Assembly (NCBI RefSeq): GCF_038396675.1
Contig: NC_088931.1
Coordinates: 11,669,501-11,733,500 of the forward strand
Reading direction: 5' to 3'
Origin: Hydra vulgaris
Taxonomy: Eukaryota; Cnidaria; Hydrozoa; Anthoathecata; Hydridae
Length of the DNA stretch: 64,000 bases
Made by a program: the position numbers and the translations under genes. The notes beneath the pieces were generated by a model. It had not been told where the DNA came from. It worked only from the letters and a program-made list of their open reading frames with translations, and ran no database searches. How positions within the stretch are numbered: the stretch's first letter is position 1; every line of letters begins with the position of its first letter. Positions 10,633 to 22,400 of the stretch are shown piece by piece.

Positions 10633-12820
10633 TCATTTTTGAATCATTTTTTCCATTGTAGAAAGTGAGTCAATTAACCTCTTCTTAGACAAATTTAACG
10701 ACTTTTTTCCAGGCCTTTTTGTATCAAATCTAGCTTTATCAACAGTAAGTAGTCGGTTCTGAATATCTTTTTCTTTATTATATTTGTGAACAAACTGTTG
10801 CATCATTCCTACTGCTCTTTTAGTAGGATAATTTATAACAACTAGATACCAATACTGAGGTGGAAGGGTAAACCATTCTCTAATCCTTTGTTTATCCAAT
10901 CCAATTCTATCAAACATCAAATAGGAGAATTAATCAACTAGTAATGATAAACTTGGGGATCATTGTAAACTCTCTTTTCGATCCTAATCTTGTTTTCCAC
11001 TTCAATGAGCAATCTATTGTCAATTTTAAAATAATCAGAGTTTGGCATGTCATGTTAAAGCATAGCAGAGGCAATCTTGCTTTTTTCTTCGTTGTAGACG
11101 TCTTCATTCAACAAAAAAAGAGGTACAATTGTAGAATCTAGATACCAGGAATGTTTGTAAAATGGTTTCAATACTACTTCAACTGTGTCTGGTTTGGCAC
11201 AAACCTCTTTGTATAGATTGCATTTTATGTATTAATAAAATATCTAGATGCTTTGATAGCCTTATCAGATTGCAAATACCATTTTGTATAAAAACATGCT
11301 ATGAATTCCGTTATGATATTTATTTCTTCTAAAAGTAGTTTATCTTCCCGAACAAATTTAATTTAGTTAGAAAGAAGTAGCAATTTTAATAATATATAAC
11401 TTTTCCGAGAAACCAAAGCAAAAGTGGACAGCTCCTGGTTTTTTAACTTTTACACCTTCAGAAGACAAATAAGCAACAACTTGCTCAGCTAGTTCTTTTC
11501 TATTGTTTTTTAAAACTTTTTCACTTTTAATATATTCTTTGCAAAAAATTGGAGACTCAACTGCTGCACATTCGATAACAGTTCCTTTTGTTATCCCAAA
11601 GAAATCTTGTAACATTAGTATCATAATGAAAACCAGGAGTTTCAAATATGTCTTTGAGTTTTTTAAATAAAATATTCTCTGTTCCAGATGTCTTTCTTTG
11701 AATCACAACATTACAAAAGTGAACAATCTTCAGCTCTGATATACAGTGTCTACAAGCAAGAAATAATGGATAGATATCTAGATTGTTTTCTATTATAAAA
11801 AGAGAACCCTTTTTAGTTCCAGTATTATTCCTTTGGTTTCATACTCCTTTAGGAGTTCATCACACCTTTATACTGATCCTCACCTGAGAAAGATGCTAGA
11901 GAAGATAATCTGAGAAGATAAACCTCTCCATCAACCTTTAAAAGAACTGCTAATCTGTCATTTTTGAATCGCTTGCCTTTTTTTAATTCAAATAAGGTTT
12001 TACAATCAAAATGAATGGTAGGTGGATATTTCGAGGCTTTTAAAGCAGCTTTAATATCATTTCTGGCTTGTTTACTTATTATTAAGTTTATTTTTTTCAT
12101 ATGTGACGAGGCTTCTAAAATTCTGCAATGTAATTTACTTACATCCACGAATTGCAGGAGATATATCACTGACTGATGCTGCAAGAGCAACACTGCCACT
12201 GTAAATATCTTTAGGAATTGTGCACGTTATTGGTTTTTTATTTATTTTTTATTTTCTCTTTGTCCAGTCTCCATGTTCAAAGTCTAAATCATTCAACATT
12301 TCTGTATCATTTTCATCTAAAATTAGTTCTTGATTTAAATTTGGTTTAAATTCCAGAGTATTGTGTTTTCTTTTAAATAAACTTTTTTTTTCGAATACTC
12401 TCTCTAGACATTTTACTATATTTTTTATCCTCGGTTCCAAGAATAAACTTTCTATGGCTTTGTCTTTATCTGATCTTTTCTTGTTGATTATTATGGTATG
12501 CCTAAGATTTTGTGTACCTATCCAAAACACTTTATTAATCTTTTGTACAAAATCTTATTATTTTTTTTAAATCTATAGTTGATCCTCTCTTTTCATGTTT
12601 TTTTAAATTGTAGTATTCTTTTTCTAGATTAATTAGATGCTTTCTTAGGGTTTTGTCAGAAAATGTTGGAAATCCAGCTTTATTCCAAGCTTTAATCAAA
12701 GATAATATGCACTTGCATTTACCATTTTTGCACTGACTCTCTTTCATCTTTTTAGGCATGCAATGTTGTATTGATGACTTTTTCGCATTTGTTTCCAGTG
12801 TAGATTTTATGTAGTAAAAG
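10633..12820 (-). pseudogene. transposase of the long-TIR element (unassigned DDE-type family)
   Basis: Reading down the minus strand: an N-terminal Lys-rich segment with S-L-I-K-A-W-N-K-A-G-F-P-T-F-S (12759-12535); then F-W-I-G-T-Q and an acidic run (12530-12249); then T-I-H-F-D-C-K-T-L with D-R-L-A-V-L-L-K-V-D-G-E and S-G-E-D-Q-Y-K-G-V-M (12199-11849). Next come T-G-T-K-K-G-S-L-F, L-A-C-R-H-C-I-S-E-L (11800-11700), E-S-P-I-F (11645-11367), F-Y-K-H-S-W-Y-L-D-S (11290-11130), and R-E-W-F-T-L-P with a basic tail (10920-10633). The H-x-D-x-K and C-R-H-x-x-x-E-L blocks look like a DDE/RNase-H transposase with a C-x2-H insertion motif. I have seen this protein type in cnidarian predictions but cannot name the family. 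Several stops and frameshifts; possible introns near 12840-13220. Confidence 0.6.
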
Positions 12821-13427
12821 TTTTTTAGTATTGAAATTTAGTTTTCCAGTTGGAAGTTGAGTACCTTAATAATATAAAAAAGCATTTATTGATGCGTATA
12901 ATATTAATACTTCAATACTGGATTACTTATTATAAAAATTATTTATTCTAAAAAATATAATATTATAAGCATAAGTTATCATTCTTTATATAAATTATAC
13001 GTGCATTCATTAAATTATGCATAAAAAGTATAATTTGAGTACAAAATAAAGAGTATATAATCATCAATCGAAATAATATCACCTGATATAGCTGGATTAG
13101 TTTCTCCAAAACGAAAAAAAAAACTTTTTTTAAACTGTAAATACTTCTGGACTTTCAAAAATAAAATTAGAAAGAAAAATAAAGAGTTCAAACATACCTG
13201 TAAATTCAAGAAAACTACAAATTCATAAACTTCTCTAGTTTCATAAAACTCTCTATATATATGCAACAAAACTTCGATATGGTAATAGGTATTTTATTTT
13301 ATTTATTATTATCTAAACAAGTAAAATTGTTCTGGCCATACAAATATAATATAATAGTAAAGAAAAATAAAATAGTTGATCAAAAACAAAATAAAAGTGT
13401 AAAACAAAGTATTTCATCATTCTTATA

Positions 13428-13783
13428 AATCGCGGCAAAATAGTTCTTTTTTTTGTTGTTGTTGCGATTTTTAACACTATTTAACACAATAAAACAGCAA
13501 AAGTTAACATATTCTGCCTTAACTACCCTATTTATTTGAAAATATACATTAATATTTGTTTTAAAAAAAAATCAGTTTAAAACTTTGATATTATTACCTC
13601 ACCCAAGCCTTCAGAATATAGTCATTTTTGGACCATTTTTTTAAATTAAAACGAGTCTGGGGGATGGCAAAATAGTGGTCCAATCGTATTATTTTTTTCC
13701 AAAGTTAGTTTTAACGCCAATGTCCTACATTTCAAGGGGTAGTTAATTGAAATTCGAAAATTTCCTCAAAAGCATGTACCCTA
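13428..13783. repeat. right long terminal inverted repeat of the 3.6-kb transposon
   Basis: Reverse complement of 10152-10523 with indels. It ends GTACATGC.../GTACCCTA at the outer boundary. Confidence 0.75.
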
Positions 13784-14476
13784 ATATTGATAAGTGTTGC
13801 AAATGTAAAATTTACCGGTAACTTTACCTGTAAATTTACCAGCAAATTTTGATATTTTTATAATGGATACACACTTTATTTGAATAAAAAATTTGTTCCT
13901 AATTTCATAATTAACTGACGGTTTTTTGAGTTCTAAAAAATATCAAGCTTGTGACATTTTTTTGGAGATAAATTTACAGCTCAACGACGATTATGGATGC
14001 GTTGCTAATCCTGTAACGATTGGATGTGTTGATCTTGCTGTTCTACAATGGTTAACGATATGTGCAAGAATTGCTAATAAACATACAAAGCTCATTTAAA
14101 GCAAAGTAGTGTTTTTTTGTTAATTGAAAAAACCTTTTTAAATTATTTGAAACATATATTTTTAATTTTATTAACCAGTGATACGTTATTAGTACTTATA
14201 TAGCGGCCGAACTTATGAGATGGTATTGAAAGTTCGGTCAAAGTAGATGGTTTCATTTTAGATTAAATATTGAATACTAGTTTTTAGTTTTTATTTTGTT
14301 ATTTTTACAATATCAATTATCTATATAATTTTCTGTATGTTTCAAAAAAAAATTGAAATTTTTTTAATTATGCGCGATAAATAAATATTCAAAGCATGAG
14401 TGACCGAACTTTTACGATTTTATGGTACATGTTTTTTTTTTGTTTTTTGCTTTTTTTTCTTTTAACTTTATTTTTG

Positions 14477-14913
<437 letters not shown>

Positions 14914-15578
14914 TTATAAAACAGCTGCTTTGTGACATGCATTTATTACTTCCAGATTTACAACTGATAAACAGCATGATTCTAAAACCCAAGAGGATGA
15001 AATAAAGTGACAAGTAGAAACAAAAAAGTTATCGCCATTGTCGGCTTTAAAATGATCAAAAGTGATACTAGGTTTGGAGATAAACTGGCTTTTTATACTT
15101 TGTTGGAAGTTAATATATAAATCATCAACCATATCACCTAAATTTCGAGATAAAGTGGTCGGGTGTGGTGGGTGATATTGCCCTTGAGTAAGCACCGAGC
15201 ACAGATTAATAAAGCCAGATCCAGAAGTTGTCTCAAATAATCTTCCATTTTCAATTATAAATCTAAGCACTGCACGATCGTAGTTTTTTTTAATAACTGT
15301 ATCTATTGGAGGTCGAATGAAATACAAATTTAACGACGAACTTGATGATTGCTCGATTGTGTCATCGGAATTCTTTTTTCTTTTAGTAGCCAGTTGTGCG
15401 CTTTTTTGTTGCTTCTACGCGTAGTTTTTTATGGTCACGTTTTAAATGGTTCTATAGATGAGATAAAGTTCCAGTTTTCTGAACAGAATACTTTTTGTTG
15501 CAATTTTCTTCTTTGAATTGCCAGAATACTCTTTTTTTTCAAAGAATTCTTTAACCGCCAATTTTTTAGAAGTCATTT
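14914..15578 (-). pseudogene. hAT transposase N-terminal fragment with BED zinc finger
   Basis: A start near 15578 reads M-T-S-K-K-L-A-V-K-E-F-F, then frame-shifted BED-finger pieces: a Cys near 15490, then T-G-T-L-S-H-L and H-L-K-R-D-H. The 137-codon frame 15327-14914 continues with R-A-V-L-R-F-I-I-E-N, G-S-G-F-I-N-L, H-P-T-T-L-S-R and then S-I-T-F-D-H-F-K-A-D-N-G-D-N-F, matching the region around the first catalytic Asp of Hermes-type transposases. It stops well before the rest of the catalytic core. Confidence 0.75.
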
Positions 15579-15951
15579 TATAGCTTGATGCAAAAATAGC
15601 TTGATATAGCACAAACAAAAAGTATCGAATTTAAAATTACTTTAGTGAAAGCGAAGTCAAACATTGACGACGCAAAAAATAAAAGCTAACTTTTAATTCA
15701 TTTTAATGAAAAGTACGTTTACGTTTCAAAATTACTCTACCGCTGAATTTTCTGATAACATAAATTATGATATTTTGAAAACTTTTTTTATTTAAATTAC
15801 TTATGTTTTCATACAAACGCCGTTTGTATAAAAACATAAAGTAATTTATATAAAAAAATGATTAGAAAAACTCGAATCATTTTTTTCGAATCGAATCTCG
15901 AATTGGAGCGACATTCGATTCGTGAATCGAATCAATTCGCAGGGCCCTAGT
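14914..15951 (-). mobile_element. 5' part of a BED-type hAT transposon
   Basis: The minus-strand 5' terminus TAGGGCCCTGCGAATTGATT (15932-15951) resembles CAGGGCCC hAT ends and is followed by ATTCGATTC subterminal repeats (15880-15930). A BED finger and the N-terminal half of a transposase follow. No opposite terminus is seen near 14900, so the copy is truncated. Confidence 0.65.
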
Positions 15952-16230
15952 TTTTTTTTTTTTTACTTTCATTTTTATAACAGATATTACTTTCTTGCTG
16001 CATTAAAAATCTTTATAAAACCGTATTAGAAATTAATAAAGCAACACAATTTTTGTTAAAATTTATTCATAAAGAATTCAACATTTTTTTTAGTAAAACA
16101 GGGATTTTGTTTTACATAAACCATTTTACCTAAATGACATATTTAGGTTCCTTTTATGTTATATTTTTTTTATTTTTAAGTAATTGACAAAAGATAGCTG
16201 GAAATGAAGTACGAACACTTTTTCGAATAA
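15952..16230. other. AT-rich spacer, no feature seen
   Basis: Poly-T tract at 15952-15965 just beyond the hAT terminus. Nothing else recognised. Confidence 0.4.
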
Positions 16231-16239
16231 CAACAGTAT

Positions 16240-17079
16240 GAGGATGCTGAATAAGTGGGAATTTCATAACTGCGAATCTACATAAGTGCGAAGCAGTTGC
16301 AAAGACTGGCATAAGTGCGAACTGGCACAAGCGCGAACTGGCATAAGTGCGCCGAAAGAATTTGCAAACATTGGCGTAAGTGCGAACTGGCATAAGTGCG
16401 AACTGGCATATGTGCGAATCAATTGCAAAAACTGGCATAAGTGCGAACTGGCATAAGTTCGCCGAAAGAATTTGCAAACATTGGCATAAGTGCGAATTGG
16501 CATAAGTGCGAACTGGCATAAGTGCGAATTGGCATAAGTGCGAACTTGCCAATTCGCCAATTATGCCAATTTGCACTTATGCCAATGTTTGCAAATTCTT
16601 TCGGCGCACTTATGCTAATTCGCGCTTGTGCCAGTTCGCACTTATGCCAGTTTTTGCAATTGGTTCGCACTTATGCCAGTTCGCACTTATGCCAATGTTT
16701 GCAAATTCTTTCGGCGCACTTATGCCAGTTTGCGCTTGTGCCAGTTCGCACTTATGCCAGTTTTTGCAATTGTTTCGCACTTATGTCAGTTCGCACTTAT
16801 GCCAGTTCGCACTTATGCCAATGTGTGCAAATTCTTTTGGCGCACTTATGCCAGTTCGCGCTTGTGCTAGTTTGCACTTATGCCAGTTTTTGCAAGTGAT
16901 TCGCACTTATGTCAGTTCGCACTTATGCCAGTTCGCACTTATGCCAATGTGTGCAAATTCTTTTGGCGCACTTATGCCAGTTCGCGCTTGTGCCAGTTCG
17001 CACTTATGCCAGTTCGCACTTATGCCAGTCGCACTTATGCAGATTCGCAGTTATGAAATTCGCACTTATTCAGTCGCCC
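16240..17079. mobile_element. 840-bp foldback element of GGCATAAGTGCGAACT repeats with exact 9-bp target duplication
   Basis: The flanks 16231-16239 and 17080-17088 are both CAACAGTAT. The ends GAGGATGCTGAATAAG and (reverse complement of the right end) GGGCGACTGAATAAG open an inverted repeat continuing AATTTCATAACTGCGAATCT. Inside, 16-bp units GGCATAAGTGCGAACT run forward to about 16550, then in reverse complement to the end. Spacers GCGCCGAAAGAATTTGCAAA and AATTGCAAAAACT recur as a higher-order pattern. The structure (inverted arms made of tandem units, 9-bp duplication) matches Drosophila FB-type foldback and MULE-type elements. The 60-220-codon frames across it are repeat artefacts. Confidence 0.9.
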
Positions 17080-17088
17080 CAACAGTAT

Positions 17089-17470
17089 TACTAACCCAAG
17101 TCTTAGCATTGATTTATTGTAATCTTTATTATAAATATATTTGTGTGTTTAATATAAATGTACTACATTGAATAGAATTCAACGTATACATTCAATGAAT
17201 ACGACAAAAGTATATTAAAAAAAGTTTTGATTGCAATTGAAAGTTTGTTTATTGAATTACATTATTAAAAACATTTTATTAGTATTTAATGTCTAGTTGG
17301 AGCGATTTTAAAGTTAGCTTACAAATTGAGCAACATAGGTCTCCAAACCATGTTAGTTAATTAGTTGTCGTTGTATCAGATAGATGTTAACTATCGTTAC
17401 TTTTAAAATGCACCAATTTGTATTAATATTAAACATCATAAAATAATCCCTATATTCACAAGTATAAGAA
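17089..17470. other. AT-rich DNA, no feature seen
   Basis: No coding or element signal recognised. Confidence 0.4.
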
Positions 17471-17479
17471 GTATTGTGT

Positions 17480-17771
17480 GGTAGTCGGTAAAATGCGAAC
17501 CATAGTTCTATTGGTTGTTAATGTTTTTCATTTTCCGTTAAATTGTTTATTTTACAGTATATTTTATGGACATCGAGCAGAAACATAAATTATATTTAAT
17601 TTAAAAGAAATACAATCTCATTTAAATAAAATATATCAAACTACACTATATTCAATTTAAATTAAAAAATTGACGAGCAATCGTTTTTTTAAATATCATA
17701 ACTGTAGTGGTCACTAAAATATGTCTTGGTTCGCATATTACCGGTTCGCAGTTCGCATTTTACCGACTACC
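17480..17771. mobile_element. 292-bp MITE with 9-bp target duplication
   Basis: The termini GGTAGTCGGTAAAATGCGAA and GTTCGCATTTTACCGACTAC(C) are inverted repeats. The flanks 17471-17479 gtattgtgt and 17772-17780 gtattttgt match at 8 of 9 positions. A 9-bp duplication points to a MULE-type mobiliser. No coding capacity. Confidence 0.85.
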
Positions 17772-17780
17772 GTATTTTGT

Positions 17781-18745
17781 TATATAACGATTCTATCTTA
17801 TTTTTTACTTAATTTTATATGAGCTTTTTTTTTTTTTTTTTAACGTATCAAGTCCTTCTTTTTAAACGTATCAACACTTCTTTTTAACAGAATATCAACA
17901 TCTAATTATTTGATGCAGAAGCGTATTAACTCCTTTATTTCAACGAGTTGTTCGTTGCACTAACGTAATAAATCCTTTATTTTAACGGATTTCAATCCGT
18001 TAATTTAACTGAAAATTTGCTGATGCAAAACGACGGATTGATCTGTTACCCAATCCGTTGTATGCAACTAATTTTTTTAGAGTGAGGTATAAGCTAAGAA
18101 ACAGAAAACAAAAATGAAACTGAAATAATAAAAAGTAAAAGTAGCTTTCACTTCTTCATATTCATTTTTTATGCTTTTTTTAAACAGTTAAAACCAAGCA
18201 TAAATAAAAAATATGAGCATAGGGTACTAAAAAATTATTCAAGTTGCAGCCAATTATCAAGAAATCGACATCTTTTATTTTGGTTAATCAAGAACTCAAC
18301 ATCTTTTATTTTGGTTAATCAAGAACTCAACAGCTATAAAAATTAAAACTAAAAAGCGGAAACGAGTTTGAAGCAAACTTAGCCATTACCTCACGTTCCA
18401 ATCAAGAAATAATCAATAAAATTCAGCGTACCTCCGACGTACAGATACTTAGTAAACATGTAAAATAATTCAGAATTATAAAGTTCGAACATTGTTAATA
18501 CTATACTTAAAGTACAAGTAAACAAGCAACTCATTTAATATTTGTCTCTAAGCGTTCAGCAATTCAATGTATGGAAGCTTGGAGATATGCTTGTAAGAAG
18601 AACCTCGTAATTAACGAATGTTGAAAACAAATGTAATGTTTTAAATCTTCAAAAACATCGACAAAAACAAAGGTCTTCTCCAAAAGAAATTACCCAGTAA
18701 ATTATTAGATTGATAATAATTTTAATATGTTGACAATATTCATTA
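17781..18745. other. AT-rich DNA with short duplications
   Basis: CGTATCAA/TCCTTTATTT motifs recur at 17845-17990, and CGGATTGATCTG/CAATCCGTTG forms a weak inverted repeat near 18045. A 31-bp unit (CATCTTTTATTTTGGTTAAT plus 11 bases) is tandemly duplicated at about 18269-18330. No gene recognised. Confidence 0.5.
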
Positions 18746-19039
18746 TTGGATTTTTTGTTAAACAATAAATTTATTCTAACATTATATCTTGTCCATCACG
18801 CCACGCGATTATACGGTGCTAAATACCTACACAACAAAATAACAAAAGATTATTACACAATATCTATTAAATATTCTCATTTAACAATTTTTATAAATAA
18901 TACCTTTGATAAAATATTTGTGCTCAAGTCTGAAGCCCCATCTGTCTTTGACAGCTTCACAGATTTTTGGTTAAAATTTCTTTCAACGTTCGAAGAAACG
19001 TCATTCTTTAAATTCAAAATAAAAAGTCAATTAAAATAG
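18746..19039 (+). CDS. orphan 97-residue ORF, unknown
   Basis: An ATG at 18746 opens 97 codons ending at a TAG. The composition is balanced (Phe, Lys, Ser, His, Asp), unlike the repeat-derived frames around it. I see no signal peptide, cysteine pattern or known motif. It might be a relic exon of a transposon or pure chance in AT-rich DNA. No partner gene adjoins it, and the nearest features are a microsatellite and a LINE on the other strand. No function is proposed. Confidence 0.2.
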   Translation: MDFLLNNKFILTLYLVHHATRLYGAKYLHNKITKDYYTISIKYSHLTIFINNTFDKIFVLKSEAPSVFDSFTDFWLKFLSTFEETSFFKFKIKSQLK

Positions 19040-19069
19040 CAGTATGTAAGTGTTATAGTAATTATCATA

Positions 19070-19233
<164 letters not shown>

Positions 19234-19465
19234 TGCGAAAAAAAGAATTTTCCTAGCTAAAAATTGCGCTAATATAAAACATATTTTTGTTGATCTGAAT
19301 AATCCCAATTATTTATTCTTTATCCAGAATAACTTTTAGTTATTAAACTTTTATTAGAGTATAATTCTGTTATACCAGGAGAAACTTCTAAACCTGGAAT
19401 GTTAATCGACCTAGTAGTATTGTAATAGAAATATTAAACCCTGATGCACAAAACAAAAAAAATTA

Positions 19466-22400
19466 AATTTTTTTTTTTTTTTTGTTAAACATCTTTGTTT
19501 CCAACAAGGCTGCAAGCAGCCACTAATTAAAGTTGGAAGTTATTGAAAGAGAAAAGATGAAGATTGTAAAGCAAGATAACGATTGACGGACGACTTAAAA
19601 GATTGCAAATTATATGAATCAGGAAAGCAAGATGAAGGAGGCGAATTCCAAAGAACTGATGTTTGAGGCAAAAAACTAGACGAATAAGCGTTTTTGGAGC
19701 ACTTAGGAACAGTCACAGAAAAAGGATGAGACTTAATTGAATGACGAGTAACACGAGAATGAATTTTAGCAGATGGCACAAGAGAAGCTAGCTCTTTAGA
19801 GCAGTGCTCATTATAGTATTTGTAGAAAAGAGAAAGAGAAGTAACATTACAACGATGTGATAATGGTTGGAGGTTGGCTGCAAGAGCAGGTCCAACTATG
19901 TTTAGAATGCGTTTTTGCACCTTGTCTAAAAGAGAAAGGGCATCATTAGAAGATCCGCCCCAGATATGGCAACAGTATTCCATACAAGGCCGGATTTGAG
20001 ATTTATAGAGATAGAGAATAGAATCCGTAAAAAAAGTAAGAAAGTGACGAGCTCGATAAAGAGATGCAACCTTAGCAGATGCTAATTTTGCAACTGATTT
20101 GATATATGGTTTCCAAGAAAGATTGGAAGTAAGAGTTAATCCTAGAAGATGACACATCGTTTACATCACCGTTCATAAATATAGGAAGATCTAAATTATT
20201 GCGATAACGGTTGGCTGAAAAAAAGTTTGAGTTTTATTTGAATTAAAGTTCACCAGCCACTGTGAGCCCCATGCTGTAGCAGAAGTGAGATCCTTTTCAA
20301 GCTCAAATGCCCCCTCCAAGCAATCAGAGGGTGTTGCTTTCTTATCACGACAAGAATAAATGGTAGTATCATCAGCAAACAATGCCACCTTAGATGTGAG
20401 AATATCTGGAAGATCGTTAATGTAAATTAAAGAGTATAGGGCCAAGGATAGAACCTTGAGGAACCCCTGAAGTTACAGAACAAGAAGAAGAGTGTTGTCC
20501 ATCGAGGACAACCTTTATGCTACGATTGGAAAGGAAGGATTCAATAATCTTAAAGATGTTGCCGGATACACCATAAGAAGAAAGCTTATGGAGAAGAGCA
20601 GCCAAACTTTATCAAAAGCTTTTGAAATGTCAAGAGCAATGGCCTTAACCTCTCCACCTTCATCTAATGCACAATAAAACCTGTCAGTTATTACTGTTAG
20701 CAAATCAGCTGTAGAACGAGAAGATCGAAATCCATATTAATGGTCAGAAAGTAAGTTATTAGATTCAAGATAAGAAATTAAGTGTTTATTAATTAAAGAT
20801 TCAAAAACCTTGCTTATGATAGGAAGAAGACTTATGGGATGGTAGTTAGACGAATCAGATTGCTCTCCAGAATTTTTGAAGATAGGGATAACAGATGCCG
20901 CTTTCCAGCAGGCTGGAAAACAAGACTCTGATAAGCACTTGTTGAATAGTTTTGAGAGTATAGACGACAGATCCGGAGAACACTTCTGCAAGACAATAAC
21001 AGGTATGTTGTCCAGGCCACAAGCTGTAGAAGAGTCTAGGCAGGAAATCACTCTAGATACAGATGCTGGAGTGATATGAATGTCAAGCAATGGATCAACC
21101 TGTTTGTTGGCAATATCAGGTAGAACGCAACTAGTGGAATCAAGAGATGATATTGATGAAAAGTTTTTAGCAAACAATTCATCTTTGTCTTTAGGTGAGG
21201 TGACAAAGTCTGAACCATACAAGAGAGGTGGAATTATAGATTTGCCCCCAGAAGTCACGAGAGCCTAATTTTTGAGATGAGATATGAGATTTCATGACCT
21301 GAGAATAGCGGGTTTTGGCGTTAGACAGAACCTTTTTACAATCGTTTCTAGCAGTAATAAACAGACGCCTGTTTTCTGGAGAATTGTTTTGCTGATAAAT
21401 ATGGAAGTAACGGTTTCGATTGGCAATCGCAGCAGCACAGTGTGGAAAAAACCATGGAGGAAAGTGAGGCTTGACCTGGAATCGTCGAGAGGGAATAAAA
21501 GATTCCATGCCAGCCTGAATCCACGAAGTTATGTAAGAAGCACATTTGTCGACAGGAAGACGAAAGATTTCTACCCAAGGGCTATCACCAAGAAAATCAC
21601 AGAAAGAATCCCAGTCAGCTTTACTGTAGTTGTAAGAGATTCGATAATAGGGGGATTCAGGTGATGCAGAAGAATGAGATATTAGTTTTAGAGAGATCAA
21701 ACTGTGATCAGAAGAACCTAAGGGTGAATGTGGAGAAACTGAACACTGACTAGGATCAGAAAGTCAAGTAGAGAAGGTAGATGATTCAGGTTTTCAGGAA
21801 AGCGAATTGGAAAGTTGACTATTTGAGTTAGGGATTGAGAAAGGCAAAAGTTGTGGGCTTTAATGCCTGCAGAGTCACTGACACTAGAGCCAAGCCATTC
21901 AGAGTGGTGAGCATTAAAGTCACCGACAACAACTATATTAGCTGATGGACAAAGAGAGAGGGCTTGGTCAATATGATCAGAAATAATGTCAAAAAGAGTG
22001 CAGTTTTGAGACAAAGAGAAAGGCAATAGATTGAAGTGGTGCTAAATGAAAGCATATGAATAGTCTGTGGATTCAAACCTAGTTTCACAACAAATGGGTG
22101 AATTCTTACGAATGTAAATGCCGAGGCCAAGCATTTGACTATTGGAGTCTTCACGAATTAGAGGAAGATAACCATCAACACTAAGATCACAAGATGAGAC
22201 AGCCGAACTCAAATTAGTCTCACAAAGAGCAAGTAGGTCTGGTAAACTTTGCAAGAGATAAGACTCAACAGAAGAAAAGTTACTTCAAAGACCACGAATA
22301 TTAGTGAATGATAGGTTTAGAGAACTTGGTCATAATGATGGTTTTTTGTGTTTTATAGTTTTTAGTACTTTATTCATTTTTAAATTAGATTGAAGAACTT

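Larger units (their letters stand above)
10152..13783 (-). mobile_element. 3.6-kb DNA transposon with ~370-bp terminal inverted repeats, superfamily unassigned
   Basis: The termini TAGGGTAC and GTACCCTA open long inverted repeats (10152-10523 and 13428-13783) with frequent small indels. The flanks 10144-10151 (atgttgat) and 13784-13791 (atattgat) look like an 8-bp target duplication with one mismatch. The left arm carries an extra hairpin (CGTAAAGTTTG near 10313 with its complement near 10385). One degraded transposase lies inside on the minus strand. Eight-bp duplications occur in hAT, P, Merlin and Novosib, but the protein does not read as a standard member of any of these to me. Confidence 0.7.

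Noticed and set aside
16240..17079. CRISPR-like alternation of repeats and spacers
   Set aside because: The spacers are themselves recurring words, the array inverts in the middle, and the context is eukaryotic with terminal inverted repeats and target duplication.
16154..17171. Several overlapping ORFs (up to 221 codons) with repeated A-L-M-P-V-R-T-Y-A-S-S-H-L-C-Q-F peptides
   Set aside because: They are translations of the 16-bp foldback units in different frames and both strands; stop-free only because the unit lacks stops.
20492..21664. Plus-strand ORFs of 61-126 codons within the LINE
   Set aside because: Antisense of the reverse transcriptase/endonuclease coding region; no independent motif.
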